Assembly (NCBI RefSeq): GCF_047300855.1
Contig: NZ_CP170197.1
Coordinates: forward strand, 3,038,001-3,102,000
Direction of reading: 5' to 3'
Origin: Sulfuriferula sp047300855
Lineage (GTDB): Bacteria > Pseudomonadota > Gammaproteobacteria > Burkholderiales > Sulfuriferulaceae
DNA length: 64,000 bases
Part shown: piece by piece, positions 1-8,276 of the stretch
Layout of the letters: every line of letters starts with the position of its first letter
Numbering within the stretch: the stretch's first letter is position 1
The notes under the pieces: generated by a model
Seen by the model: only the letters and a program-made list of their open reading frames with translations
Databases searched by the model: none
What the model was told of the DNA's origin: nothing
Position numbers and translations under genes: made by a program

Positions 1-1
1 C

Positions 2-316
2 ATAACCAGTGTGGTGAAATGCCGGCCGCCGCACAACCGTCTGCCCCGGAAAATCGAGGTCGAAACCTGCATAGCGGCCCATTTGCAACGGCAGATCAGC
101 GTTATCCAGCCGTTTATCATCTGTATTCTGGGAGGTGTGTCTGCCAAGGCATTGCTGGGAGAAGCAAGCTTGTCCCGCATCCGGGGCCGTCTGATTCAAA
201 GAGACCGCCTTTACTTTCCGACCTATCATCCCGCAGCAGCCGGAAGAAATCCTGCGTGGCGCCAGATTTTCGAAGCCGACCTGGTGCAATTGCGCAGCCT
301 GATAGATAACGTTTGA
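2..316 (+). CDS. Uracil-DNA glycosylase, family 4 (C-terminal part, cut by window start)
   Basis: The reading frame is already open at the window edge, so only about the last 104 residues are present. It carries the family 4 (4Fe-4S) UDG hallmarks: the NxVKCRPPxNR-type motif near the start (here SVVKCRPPHNR), a second cysteine in VETC (these two would be two of the four cluster ligands), the LGGVSAKALLG core strand and the PTYHPAA motif near the C terminus. The family removes uracil from DNA to start base excision repair in the cytoplasm. The first two cluster cysteines and the N-terminal active-site motif must lie upstream of the window. The frame ends at a TGA at 314-316. Confidence 0.85.
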   Translation: MTSVVKCRPPHNRLPRKIEVETCIAAHLQRQISVIQPFIICILGGVSAKALLGEASLSRIRGRLIQRDRLYFPTYHPAAAGRNPAWRQIFEADLVQLRSLIDNV

Positions 317-378
317 CGCCACTGTAAACGCACCCTCCACAAGGCCATTCGCTGTGTTGCCCATAGAAACGGTATGCA

Positions 379-825
379 TCAATTGGCCTGCTGTTGCCAG
401 TTGTCATGGCGTTCGCGGCGCTCTTGGCGATAATTGGTCACTTCAAGGCGAATCCCGTCCGGGTCGGAGAAAAATGTCGCGGCGTAGTCAGGCGCATATT
501 CCGGGTATAGCCGCGCTTCGGTGGCGGCGATTCCTGCGGCGCGGAGCTGCCCGGCGACACTTTCCACCTCGGCAATTGAATCCACCCGCAGGCAAAAGTG
601 ATGCAGCCCGGGCGAGTATGCGTCATGTGCCGCAATGACTCGCGCGGGACGCAGGACGAAACCGAAGTGGCGGTTGAAGTACTGAATGTGCGGATCGCCA
701 GCCAGCACGAACCTGTTCTTGCGAAAGCCCAGCGTCTGCAGGAGAACCTGGTCGTAGAAACGCTCCGATTTCTCGAGGTCTGACACGGTAATGTAGACAT
801 GATCGATTCCGGTAATCTCAGGCAT
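379..825 (-). CDS. VOC-family (glyoxalase/bleomycin resistance-type) protein
   Basis: A 148-residue protein with two beta-alpha-beta-beta-beta halves typical of a single vicinal-oxygen-chelate domain. It begins with IDHVYITVSDLEKSERFY and ends with the DPDGIRLEV motif. Candidate metal ligands are the His of IDH, the His pair of GLHHFCLRV and the Glu of RLEV. The family covers lyases, dioxygenases and resistance proteins, so the substrate cannot be read from sequence. The ribosome binding site before the ATG is weak. It stands alone, about 110 bp from the cupin gene on the same strand. Confidence 0.8.
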   Translation of the reverse strand: MPEITGIDHVYITVSDLEKSERFYDQVLLQTLGFRKNRFVLAGDPHIQYFNRHFGFVLRPARVIAAHDAYSPGLHHFCLRVDSIAEVESVAGQLRAAGIAATEARLYPEYAPDYAATFFSDPDGIRLEVTNYRQERRERHDNWQQQAN

Positions 826-936
826 AGCGGATTTCTCGATTGTGTGTAGGGCTGATTACCTGGTTCGCCTACGATATCGATCCCGCCTGGTTATGCCTCT
901 TGTTTTGCGGGATCAACCAACAGGCTTTCCCAATGA

Positions 937-1455
937 CTATTCGCCTTCCCAATAGTCGATGCTTTGGCTTTCTCTGCTGACAAAACGGAACATTTGCGGC
1001 GCATCCCCCGCATCGGAGGGAAATTCCGCAAGAATGCCGAACTTTCCCGAATCGGGATATTCCGCAATTTCGGGCGACAATCGGGTGCTCACCGCAAGAT
1101 ATTTCATTTCGGCAGCGCCCGTATTAATAAACTGATGCGCTGTTTCCTTGCCGCCCGGCGGGCAGGCAACGATATCACCCGCCTTGACCGGGTAAACCGC
1201 CTCTCCGATTCGCACTTCACCGCTGCCTTCCAGAATAAAGAACATTTCCTCATTGACGCGGTGGTTGTGAAACGGGAAAGCACGCTTGCCTGGCGGCACC
1301 GCCGTGATGTTGTACCCGAGTTTCTGGGCGCCTATGAGTGGCGCCACAAAACCCATGCGGGCATCAAATCGCTGGGCGGCCTCACCGGTGGCAGCAAACG
1401 CCGCAGGGCGCGGCAGCAGTTCGACTTCGGAGATATTGATAATGGGTTTGATCAT
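937..1455 (-). CDS. Single-domain cupin protein
   Basis: A 172-residue cupin. The first conserved motif is seen in FPFHNHRVNEEMFFILEGSGEVRIG and the second around GDIVACPPGGKETAHQFINTG. His and Glu residues in motif 1 could bind a metal. The start is set at the ATG of MIKPIINISEVE because GGAGG lies at a good distance upstream; a longer open frame to 1575 has no ribosome binding site and a non-cupin sequence. Cupins of this size are usually small-molecule isomerases, dioxygenases or binding proteins; nothing here narrows the choice. Confidence 0.8.
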   Translation of the reverse strand: MIKPIINISEVELLPRPAAFAATGEAAQRFDARMGFVAPLIGAQKLGYNITAVPPGKRAFPFHNHRVNEEMFFILEGSGEVRIGEAVYPVKAGDIVACPPGGKETAHQFINTGAAEMKYLAVSTRLSPEIAEYPDSGKFGILAEFPSDAGDAPQMFRFVSRESQSIDYWEGE

Positions 1456-1685
1456 ATTGCCTCCTGTTTTCCTGGCACGCCGTTTTGTTTCTGGCGCTGG
1501 CTGGTATGGCCAGATCCCTATTGAAGTCCCATTTCCGTGGGTTTGACAGCCAGGCCCGTCATTCTGAAAGCGCAATACCGGCTGTGGTGGAAAGGAGACA
1601 TGGGATTAAATTCTATACCCGATGGCATCGACTTGTGCCGGCGTCGTCAAAATCGGCCGTGCGGTCTGGTTTATGTTCATTCGAT

Positions 1686-1719
1686 GCTATTCGATCTCCA
1701 GACTTGGGGATCGAATAGC
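1686..1719. repeat. Long hairpin downstream of the DUF4389 pseudogene
   Basis: Two 14-base arms (1686-1699 and 1706-1719) pair with one mismatch around a 6-base loop, with GCTATTCGATC reappearing as GATCGAATAGC. There is no T-run on either side, so it is not a standard intrinsic terminator. It lies just past the stop codon of the broken DUF4389 gene and may be a remnant of its 3' mRNA structure. Confidence 0.6.
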
Positions 1720-1740
1720 GTAGCGCGGCCGCCCGCTTCT

Positions 1741-2052
1741 TCAGGCGCCTGACGGCCACTCGCTAAAAGGAAAAGGCGTGTCTTCTGAGGCAAAGGTAAT
1801 GAAATAGGCAATTTGTTGTAAATAACGCCCCAGGCTGCGGCCGAATGAAACCAATCGGGCAATGGGCGTATCGTTCAGCAAGCTGATTCAGAACTGGATG
1901 CCCAGCGGGGTTCCGGTCACCTGGTGGGCCAGCCCCGTCAACAGCATGAACAAACCGCGAACGCATATGTTGCGCTTGGTGCCATTGTCGATAATCTGAT
2001 CTTGGCTGGCATAGGCACCTTTCCAAGTCGTATATCGACCCAATTCACAGCC
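1741..2052 (-). pseudogene. Broken DUF4389 membrane-protein gene
   Basis: Read on the minus strand in a single frame, this stretch gives the DUF4389 core: a hydrophobic VRGLFMLLTGLAHQVTGT segment, ISLLNDTPIARLVSFGRSL, RYLQQIAYFITFASED, and the family ending PFPFSEWPSGA followed by TGA. The frame is interrupted by an in-frame TGA at 1888-1890, exactly where relatives continue, as I recall them, from IQF into ISLLND. The frame also lacks a proper ATG: it is closed upstream by stops around 2053-2061. DUF4389 proteins are small membrane proteins of unknown function, around 100 residues. The intact C-terminal reading suggests recent decay, or a sequencing error at the TGA. Confidence 0.7.
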
Positions 2053-2141
2053 TTATCGTCATAACGACAGTCCATTTCTTTACAGTGGAGATGACGCAAT
2101 CGAGACCCGTCACGTACCACTACCGTAACGGTCTGCGTATA

Positions 2142-3143
2142 TCAGCGATGCAACACTATGCGATAGTGCGCATGGCCGCTCCTTAATCGTTTGATAGCTT
2201 CATTGATATTATCAAAGCTGAATTTCTCGATGACCGGCTTGACGTGGTGGCGCTTGGCGAACTCCAGCATCCTGGCAATGGTTAAAGGGCTGCCGACCGG
2301 AGAACCGGATATCGAACGCTGCGCCATGATGAGCGAAAACACATTGATATCGAGCGGATCCAGCGTCGCGCCGACAAAATGCAAACGGCCGCGCGGCTTC
2401 AGTGTGCCGAGGTAGAGATTCCAGTCCAGCTTCACATTGACCGTGGAAATGATCATGTCGAAACGTCCGGCAGCCGCCTCGATTTGTTTCGGGTCGCGCG
2501 AATTCAAAGTGTGATGCGCGCCCAGTTCCAGGGCTTCCTTCTTTTTGTCTTCGCTGCTGGTAAATGCCGTGACATCGCAGCCCCAGCCATTCAGGAACTG
2601 CAACGCCATGTGGCCGAGGCCGCCGATGCCGATCACCGCCACTTTGTCTGTGGGCTTGATATCAAACTGGACCAGCGGATTAAACACCGTAACTCCGCCG
2701 CAAAACAGCGGGCCGGCTGACTCCAGATCAATGCCTTCGGGGATGGGCACCACGCTGTTGGCCGCCGCGCGCACCTTGTCGGCAAAACCGCCGTGATGCC
2801 CGACGATCGTCGCCTGCGCGGTAGCGCATAGGTTGTTGTCGCCTGTCCTGCAGGGTTCGCATTCGTTGCAATACCCGGCATGCCAGCCCAGCCCCACCAC
2901 CTGGCCGACCTTCAAGTGCTTGACGCCTGCGCCGATTTTGCCGACCGTTCCGACCACCTCGTGTCCGGGAACTACCGGATACTCGGTAATCCCCCATTCA
3001 TTGTCGATCACGCTCAGATCGCTATGGCAGATACCGCAATACTGAACGTCGATTTCAACTTCGTCCGGCTTGAGTTGGCCCGGATCATATTCGAAGGGCT
3101 TAAGTTCTCCGTGTGGTTCAAATGCAGCAAACGCTTTGATCAT
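2142..3143 (-). CDS. Zinc-dependent alcohol dehydrogenase, cinnamyl-alcohol-dehydrogenase (YahK-like) type
   Basis: A 333-residue medium-chain dehydrogenase. It shows the catalytic zinc site CGICHSDL and GHEVVG, the structural zinc cysteines in CNECEPCRTGDNNLC, and the nucleotide-binding GIGGLGH turn around residue 175. Members of this group reduce aldehydes or oxidise primary alcohols using NADP(H), with broad specificity. The start is placed at MIKAFAAFEPHG because AAGGAGAG precedes it; an ORF extension of ten residues upstream lacks a ribosome site. It appears to be a single-gene unit. Confidence 0.9.
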   Translation of the reverse strand: MIKAFAAFEPHGELKPFEYDPGQLKPDEVEIDVQYCGICHSDLSVIDNEWGITEYPVVPGHEVVGTVGKIGAGVKHLKVGQVVGLGWHAGYCNECEPCRTGDNNLCATAQATIVGHHGGFADKVRAAANSVVPIPEGIDLESAGPLFCGGVTVFNPLVQFDIKPTDKVAVIGIGGLGHMALQFLNGWGCDVTAFTSSEDKKKEALELGAHHTLNSRDPKQIEAAAGRFDMIISTVNVKLDWNLYLGTLKPRGRLHFVGATLDPLDINVFSLIMAQRSISGSPVGSPLTIARMLEFAKRHHVKPVIEKFSFDNINEAIKRLRSGHAHYRIVLHR

Positions 3144-3369
3144 GCTGGCTCTCCTTCTGGTCAATGTGAACATTCAATCCCCATACCAGCGTGATGTTTC
3201 TTGCTGATATATCTTTTTTGGAGTTCACAGGATCGAAATGGTTGCGGACGACAACAATCGTCCCGCTCAACCTGAAGCAGAGCAAGCCGGATGGACCTTT
3301 ATACGGCCGGTGAATTCTTTCCTCCAGCCCGGCAATGGGCCCGTCACATTCCCGGACGGGCGGGCGCGT

Positions 3370-4050
3370 TCAGGCCGGCTGAGGCCGAACCCGCTTGCGG
3401 CGTGCCCGGAGCATGCCGATCAAGCCCAGCCCCGACAGCAGCATGGCATAGGTCTCCGGTTCGGGAACGGAAGTGACGGGCACATTTGCCGCGTCGGGAG
3501 CGAAGTCGCTGATCTGGTTGTTCTGCCCCAGCCCCACGCGCGGCCAGATGTTCCAAGTATAGTCACCCGGCTGGAAACCGGTGGACGGGAACAGCGACAG
3601 CGGCAGATCCGCACCGGTAATGGTATTGCCGTTCAACTGCACGCTGCCGGCGGCCAGGTTGGTCGTCGTGCTGTTGATGAAGTCGTTGTACACGCCGGTG
3701 CCGTTGGGACGCAGAATCAGCACGGAGTCGAAGAATATGCCCGCGCCGATCGGTGGCGATCCATTCAGGAAGCGTTGCGTACCCTGGCCGCGGTCCAGAC
3801 CCCAGACATACAGCGCGCCGGGAGTCTGCCCCAGCGCCCCGGCCAGCGTGGCGCTGAAAGTGAATTGCTGAGCGCTTGTGTTATAGAAACCGGCGGCGCT
3901 GACGACGTCCAGGTCGCTGTTGTGGGGTGCGACGGTGAAGCTGGGCAGAAAGTCGTTGGTCGCATCGGTAATGACACTGGCGTGAACGGGGTTGATGCTG
4001 AAAGCGGCAAGAGCAACAAGCCCCACACGGCACAACGGGCAATTCAACAT
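3370..4050 (-). CDS. PEP-CTERM-sorted exported protein
   Basis: A 226-residue secreted protein. The N terminus is a signal peptide (MLNCPLCRVGLVALAAF followed by NPVHAS). The C terminus has the complete PEP-CTERM sorting signal: VPEPETYAML, a hydrophobic helix with GLGLIGML, and a basic RARRKR tail. Such proteins are processed by exosortase in bacteria that build extracellular polysaccharide. The middle is a beta-rich region of unknown function that ends near a TWNIWPRVGLG segment. The start follows AAGGAG at good spacing. No exosortase gene lies in the window, but the TviB/TviC-like sugar genes are about 9 kb away. Confidence 0.88.
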   Translation of the reverse strand: MLNCPLCRVGLVALAAFSINPVHASVITDATNDFLPSFTVAPHNSDLDVVSAAGFYNTSAQQFTFSATLAGALGQTPGALYVWGLDRGQGTQRFLNGSPPIGAGIFFDSVLILRPNGTGVYNDFINSTTTNLAAGSVQLNGNTITGADLPLSLFPSTGFQPGDYTWNIWPRVGLGQNNQISDFAPDAANVPVTSVPEPETYAMLLSGLGLIGMLRARRKRVRPQPA

Positions 4051-4173
4051 GATGCACTCCTTGGTCTGAATGGATTGAATGCAAGCCACAGGCGTGGTTG
4101 CATCCACATAAACAGGCGGAGCGGAAGCTTTATTCTCTGCGTCCCGAAAAAATTCGCAGGGAACGCATGCCGG

Positions 4174-4779
4174 TCAGGCGTTTTCTGTCCAGTCAAAATC
4201 CATTTGGCGAGCGGTCTGTACCGCCAATCCGCGCCCGGATAATCTCTCGACAAGATGCAGGGACATATCGATGCCCGCCGAGATCCCGGCCGACGTGACA
4301 ATCCTGTCCTCATCGACCCAGCGCAGATTGGTCTTCACCTTCACGGCAGGGAACCTGGCATGAAAGTCGCCGATATCTTCCCAGTGAGTCGTCGCACACC
4401 TGCCGTCCAGCAGCCCTGCCCCGGCCAGCAGGAAGGCGCCGGTACAGACCGAGGCCGTCAACCTGCTCCGCGCCGCTGTATCTGCGATCCACTGGAGCAC
4501 CTCGGGCCGGGCAAGTTCAGCCCTAACCACACCGCCAGGAATGATGAGAACGTCGACCTCGGGGTGATGCGCGAAATCGTGGTCGGGGAACACGCTGAGC
4601 CCGGCCCTGGCCTGCAGGCGCGAGACAGTCCGGCCTATGGTGAATACCTTGAACAGCGGCACGGCCTTGGCATCGTTCAGGGAATTCATGCGTGACGCCG
4701 TGGTGAAAACCTCATACGGCCCGGCGAAGTCGAGGACCTCGACATCGTCAAAAACAAAAATGCCCACCGTATATGTCAT
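4174..4779 (-). CDS. DJ-1/PfpI family protein (isonitrile-hydratase-like)
   Basis: A 201-residue single-domain class I glutamine-amidotransferase-like protein. Typical elements are FDDVEVLDFAGPYEVF at the N terminus, the VLIIPGG loop, and the nucleophile elbow SVCTGAFLLAGAGLLDG with Cys112 as the likely nucleophile, followed by TTHW. This subfamily includes isonitrile hydratase and the sensory half of GlxA-type AraC regulators; no helix-turn-helix region follows here, so an enzyme is more likely. The ATG is preferred over the adjacent upstream GTG because AGGAG lies five bases upstream. Confidence 0.82.
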   Translation of the reverse strand: MTYTVGIFVFDDVEVLDFAGPYEVFTTASRMNSLNDAKAVPLFKVFTIGRTVSRLQARAGLSVFPDHDFAHHPEVDVLIIPGGVVRAELARPEVLQWIADTAARSRLTASVCTGAFLLAGAGLLDGRCATTHWEDIGDFHARFPAVKVKTNLRWVDEDRIVTSAGISAGIDMSLHLVERLSGRGLAVQTARQMDFDWTENA

Positions 4780-4820
4780 CACCGCTCCTGCGTGTGGATT
4801 TCCAGTCCTTCCTCAGACAC

Positions 4821-5573
4821 TCAGTTTAGATCAGGAATATAAATGGGCGGCATTGCCTCAAACATAGGCTTGGCGAACAAGTAGCCTTGGTACAGATAAA
4901 CACCAAGATCGTTGAACCAGACAAACTCGTCGATTGTCTCGACACCTTCGACGACAAAATCGATGCCCAGATCCATGCATATTTGTGCAATGGCGCGGAC
5001 AATCGCCTGCCTGGGACCGTGGGACTGAATGCCTCGTACCAGCCCCATATCCAGCTTCACAATATCCGGCTGAAACTCGGAAAGCAGGCTCAAGCCGGCG
5101 TAACCGGCGCCAAAATCGTCAATTGCGAGCTTTATTCCAACTCGACGGTATTCGTTGACGGTTTGCGCGAAGCGGGCATGATCGGCAATCGCTTCAACTT
5201 CAGTGGCTTCCAAAATGATCCGGTCCAGCGGAAATGAATGTCGATCTGCCGCCTCTATCGTGGAATTCAAACCCCTGTCCATATCCAGGACCGCACTGGG
5301 AAGGAAGTTGAGGTTGAGATGGGTGTTTATTCCAATACGCACCGCGACTTCAATTGCCTTGGCCCGGCAGACTGCGTCGAAAACAGTCACCCGATCCCCG
5401 GTATAACGCTGGAGAATCTGGTAGGCGGGCTCGTTATGCAAGCCTCGTACAAGCGCCTCGTGGGAATAAACAGTCTGTGCGTGCGTATCCACTATCGGCT
5501 GAAACGCAAATGAAAAATCCAGCGCTTCCTCATCCATCGGACAACCGTCTGGTGATGATGAATACTCGGTCAC
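4821..5573 (-). CDS. EAL-domain cyclic-di-GMP phosphodiesterase, partner of the BLUF protein
   Basis: A 250-residue, essentially bare EAL domain. The metal and substrate residues look complete: HEAL near the start, NLNFLPS, LEATEVEAI, AIDDFGAGYAGL, KLDMGLV, VVEGVET and YLYQGYLFAKP. This predicts hydrolysis of c-di-GMP to pGpG. The start is taken as a GTG at 5571-5573 that overlaps the stop of the upstream BLUF gene as GTGA, which implies translational coupling. A downstream ATG at 5535-5537 is an alternative but has no ribosome site. A longer open frame to 5747 runs inside the BLUF gene and is out of frame with it. Confidence 0.87.
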   Translation of the reverse strand: MTEYSSSPDGCPMDEEALDFSFAFQPIVDTHAQTVYSHEALVRGLHNEPAYQILQRYTGDRVTVFDAVCRAKAIEVAVRIGINTHLNLNFLPSAVLDMDRGLNSTIEAADRHSFPLDRIILEATEVEAIADHARFAQTVNEYRRVGIKLAIDDFGAGYAGLSLLSEFQPDIVKLDMGLVRGIQSHGPRQAIVRAIAQICMDLGIDFVVEGVETIDEFVWFNDLGVYLYQGYLFAKPMFEAMPPIYIPDLN

Positions 5574-6025
5574 GCGGTGATCCCATCCAGACGAGCACGC
5601 CAGCGGTTTTGGGAAAATGCCCAAAGTAACTTTTTGGCCCGGCCTGACTGAAGATTTGTCAGAGATATGCCCTGTTGAAAAAAATCGCTGAAGCCCTCGA
5701 TCCCCGACAGCTCGGCAGGCTCGAGTGCTGAAAACCCCATTGTCCAATCGCCAAAAACCCGCCGTGCAATGGGTTCCTGAATGATCTTGGTCACATTGCG
5801 ATGACGCGGATCTGTCGCAATAATCGCGAATAATTCCAACAACGTTGCTTCTTCACCTTCCAGCACCTGAAAAAAACTGCCCACGGAGTAAAGAAGCATT
5901 CCAGTTACAACGCGCCGCGAATTATTGCGTCGTGCAGTCCGCAAGATAGACTTGAGCTGGGTCGTATCGAATCCCGGAGCTGCTGAGCTCGTATAAATCA
6001 GATGCGTCAGTTTGTGTACATTCAT
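5570..6025 (-). CDS. BLUF-domain blue-light photoreceptor
   Basis: A 151-residue short BLUF protein that binds FAD and senses blue light. The photocycle residues are present with the spacing of AppA: Tyr11 (LIYTSSA), Asn35 (RRNNSRRV) and Gln53 (FFQVLEG), plus a Trp in DWTMGFS near residue 95. The last 50 residues would form the usual C-terminal helical cap. The gene overlaps the downstream EAL gene by four bases. This resembles the two-protein PapB (BLUF) and PapA (EAL) pair of Rhodopseudomonas palustris, and contrasts with fused BLUF-EAL proteins such as BlrP1. The direct output is therefore probably light control of the neighbouring phosphodiesterase. Confidence 0.92.
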   Translation of the reverse strand: MNVHKLTHLIYTSSAAPGFDTTQLKSILRTARRNNSRRVVTGMLLYSVGSFFQVLEGEEATLLELFAIIATDPRHRNVTKIIQEPIARRVFGDWTMGFSALEPAELSGIEGFSDFFQQGISLTNLQSGRAKKLLWAFSQNRWRARLDGITA

Positions 6026-6723
6026 AACATTTCATCACGACCTAATGGGACAATTCGTGCCTATCTCTTCATATCCAAAATTCATACTCATGTCAGCGTC
6101 GCTTGGCGTGCCGTGCTGACAAGGAAATTGCGTTCAAATAGCTTTGTTGCGGAAGGTATAACCCGTACCTCCCCAATATCTCTCGTATTATTTGTATCGG
6201 CACACATAGCAACTTTTTTAATCCCTAAAAATACATTTTTATTCGATTTCCAATCAAGGGATCCTGAGAGCTTCGTTCCTGTTTGGAGATTACATCGCCG
6301 TCCCTAAGCGGAAATCGCTTCAGATCGTCGAATCAAAGTGTGGAATACGCTGCTCCCTGGAATTGACCGGTCGAACAATTTTCGCAGCGCAGGATCCTCC
6401 CTGCCAAACAAGCCATGGTGTCACCAACTTCTGCCGGCCCCTCAGGTGTACCGAGGAACAAGGTGCTGGGAAACGAGCCGTTCGTTTCAGCACGAATATT
6501 TTTCACGCTGCACTTCTCGCAACTTTTTCGTTCACTCGGGCTCCTAAATATAGTGCACTTGCTTCATTTTTTTGCCTGACTTTTTTTCATGGGCACTGTA
6601 TCCATTACAAAAACAGGCTGAATCGCGCATGACCAAGCCAGCCTGGAGACATGGCAAAAATTCAGGTTTATTGCCCCTCTCACGAAAAATCACGCGATGG
6701 GCTCCCACTTTTCAGGAGGTAGT
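6026..6723. other. Long intergenic region between the BLUF and SDR genes
   Basis: About 700 bases without a supported gene. The part around 6180-6260 is visibly AT-rich. Several short frames on the plus strand have no family features, no good ribosome sites and unusual composition. The region must contain the divergent promoters of the BLUF gene (minus) and the SDR gene (plus). I see no repeat, tRNA or terminator here. Confidence 0.5.
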
Positions 6724-7467
6724 ATGGGCAATAACATCGCAGGCAAAATCGTCGTCATCACCGGTGCCAGCAGCGGGCTGGGCGAGGCGACCGCACGGCA
6801 TCTATCCGAACAGGGCGCCACCGTCGTACTGGGTGCGCGGCGTATTGATCGCATTAACGCGCTGGCAAAGGAACTGGCAGGCAACGAAGGCAAAGCCATC
6901 GCCGTGCAAACCGATGTGACTCAATGCGAGCAAGTCAAAAATCTGGTCGATACCGCGGTGGAAAAATACGGACGCATCGACGTGATGATCAACAACGCCG
7001 GCCTGATGCCGCATTCCCCGCTGGATCGCCTAAAGATCGACGACTGGGACCGCATGATCGACGTGAATATCAAAGGCGTGCTGTACGGCATCGCCGCGGC
7101 GCTGCCCTACATGCAGAAGCAGAAATCCGGGCACATTATCAACGTCTCGTCGGTCGCGGGCCATAAAGTCCGCCCATCCAGCGCCGTCTACGCCGCGACC
7201 AAGCATGCAGTCCTGGCCCTGTCCGAAGGCCTGCGCCAGGAAGTGAAGCCCTACAACATCCGCACCACCGTCATTTCCCCGGGTGCAATCGATACCGAAC
7301 TGCCCAACAGCGTGACCGAACCGGATATTGCCGACAACGTCCGCAAAATCTATGAAATCGCCATCCCTGCCGATTCGTTCGCAAGGGCCGTCGCCTTTGC
7401 AATCAGCCAGCCAGACGACATCGACGTGAACGAAATCCTGTTCAGGCCGACCCGCCAGGAGATATAA
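6724..7467 (+). CDS. Short-chain dehydrogenase/reductase (classical SDR)
   Basis: A 247-residue classical SDR. It has the cofactor motif TGASSGLG near the N terminus, NNAG around residue 90, the catalytic Ser in NVSSVAGHK, and YAATK as the YxxxK motif. A basic pair after the second strand (GARRIDR) suggests NADP(H). The start at 6724 is chosen because GGAGG (6716-6720) sits just ahead; an ATG nine codons upstream lacks this. Proteins of this type are oxidoreductases for small carbonyls and often act on unknown substrates. It is isolated from other genes. Confidence 0.9.
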   Translation: MGNNIAGKIVVITGASSGLGEATARHLSEQGATVVLGARRIDRINALAKELAGNEGKAIAVQTDVTQCEQVKNLVDTAVEKYGRIDVMINNAGLMPHSPLDRLKIDDWDRMIDVNIKGVLYGIAAALPYMQKQKSGHIINVSSVAGHKVRPSSAVYAATKHAVLALSEGLRQEVKPYNIRTTVISPGAIDTELPNSVTEPDIADNVRKIYEIAIPADSFARAVAFAISQPDDIDVNEILFRPTRQEI

Positions 7468-7527
7468 CCGAGGTCGTATTGCACATGGCCCTGTAGCACA
7501 GGTGAATGGTGCAGTGCGTATCCCTAA

Positions 7528-7626
7528 GCAGCAGCCCTCGGCATCAGGCGTAATGTAGGGTGCCACTAAGCGAAGCGCATTGCACCGGAGTCTTCATTCG
7601 GCGCAATAAGGATTGCGCCCTACCAA
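7528..7626. repeat. Palindromic intergenic repeat (GTAGGGTGC ... GCGCCCTAC type)
   Basis: A mosaic repeat. It opens with AGCAGCCCTCGGCATCAGGC, which is nearly repeated at 8441-8460. An imperfect inverted repeat follows, from GTAGGGTGC (about 7556) to GCGCCCTAC (about 7624), with GCGCATTGCACCG and CGGCGCAATAAGG forming inner parts. Such GTAGGGTGCAATAAG-type elements are common intergenic repeats in proteobacteria. Its right part supplies the last codons of the small membrane-protein frame on the minus strand. Confidence 0.6.
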
Positions 7627-7947
7627 GTCTGAGCGCGTCCCGCTTGAATGACGGCTTAAGCTGGACAAGCCCCACGCAAGCAGCCATGCGATCAACAGCC
7701 AAAACGTGCACAGAAAAACCCAACCGAAGATGGTGGGTGCGCACCACCCCCAACCGCACGCGCCATTATGCTCAAGCAGGCCGGGCAAGCCGAGTGTATG
7801 AAACAAATAAATGGAAAGATACGGTACTGCCACGATTAAACCTGCCGGTGAATCGAGATAACCTAGCCACACAAGCGCAGGCAAAGATAACAATAGAAGA
7901 GTTGCAATGATTGCGGCAAAAAATTTGAGGGTTCGTGGCTGGAACAT
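7594..7947 (-). CDS. Small integral membrane protein of unknown function
   Basis: A 117-residue hydrophobic protein with about three transmembrane segments: residues ~8-30, ~35-55 and ~73-95. A notable LEHNGACGWGWCAPT loop lies between the second and third. The helix-loop pattern and Trp/Gly-rich motif argue for a real gene rather than a chance frame. The last 20 or so residues are encoded by the intergenic repeat at 7528-7626, so the original C terminus was probably replaced when that repeat inserted. The ribosome site is weak (AAGG). Function is not known. Confidence 0.5.
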   Translation of the reverse strand: MFQPRTLKFFAAIIATLLLLSLPALVWLGYLDSPAGLIVAVPYLSIYLFHTLGLPGLLEHNGACGWGWCAPTIFGWVFLCTFWLLIAWLLAWGLSSLSRHSSGTRSDLVGRNPYCAE

Positions 7948-8058
7948 TGCCTTGGCCTAGCGAGACTGTAGAAAAAGTATCTTCATGCCCACAATCGTGC
8001 CGGGAACAAAAATAAATATCAAGGTCGAAGTGGAGGACGATATTTTGGGGAGTCTTGT

Positions 8059-8276
8059 TGGAACGCGAGAACCGCGATTTTTCAAGCAATAGCCCAATCT
8101 GACCCCGGCATTTTCGCAACTGGCGGTGGCGCTGGTAAAGTGTGGGGCAATAACAAATCCAATACTTACCACTGCATGGGCACCAAGTACTACGGCAAGA
8201 CCAAGGAATGCGCCTAGATGACCGAGAAGCCAAAGCCAAAGGCGCGCACGCCGACCACGGCAAAGCCTGCAAATAA
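8059..8276 (+). pseudogene. Decayed gene for a small secreted protein (3' part)
   Basis: The plus strand reads GGGAGKVWGNNKSNTYHC, then MGTKYYGKTKECA, then a TAG at 8215-8217 where a Tyr codon would be expected (TAC to TAG). After MTE the frame shifts, and the next frame continues as AKAKGAHADHGKACK and a TAA at 8274-8276. Joined, these pieces match the end of a widespread family of small exported proteins with a KVWVNTxSxxYHxxGxxxYGKTKxGxYMTEADAxAKG pattern (my recollection of the family). The 5' part and signal peptide could not be traced upstream of about 8059. The strong terminator at 8301 follows directly. One nonsense and one frameshift change make this non-functional. Confidence 0.65.

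Noticed and set aside
1763..2026. Minus-strand frame starting MERCLCQPRSDYRQW as an independent gene
   Set aside because: It overlaps the DUF4389 remnant in another frame and has no ribosome site or family features.
3238..4242. Long plus-strand open frame (334 codons) across the PEP-CTERM gene
   Set aside because: It is antisense to a gene with signal peptide and sorting signal. Its own product is Arg/Gly/Gln-rich with no family features.
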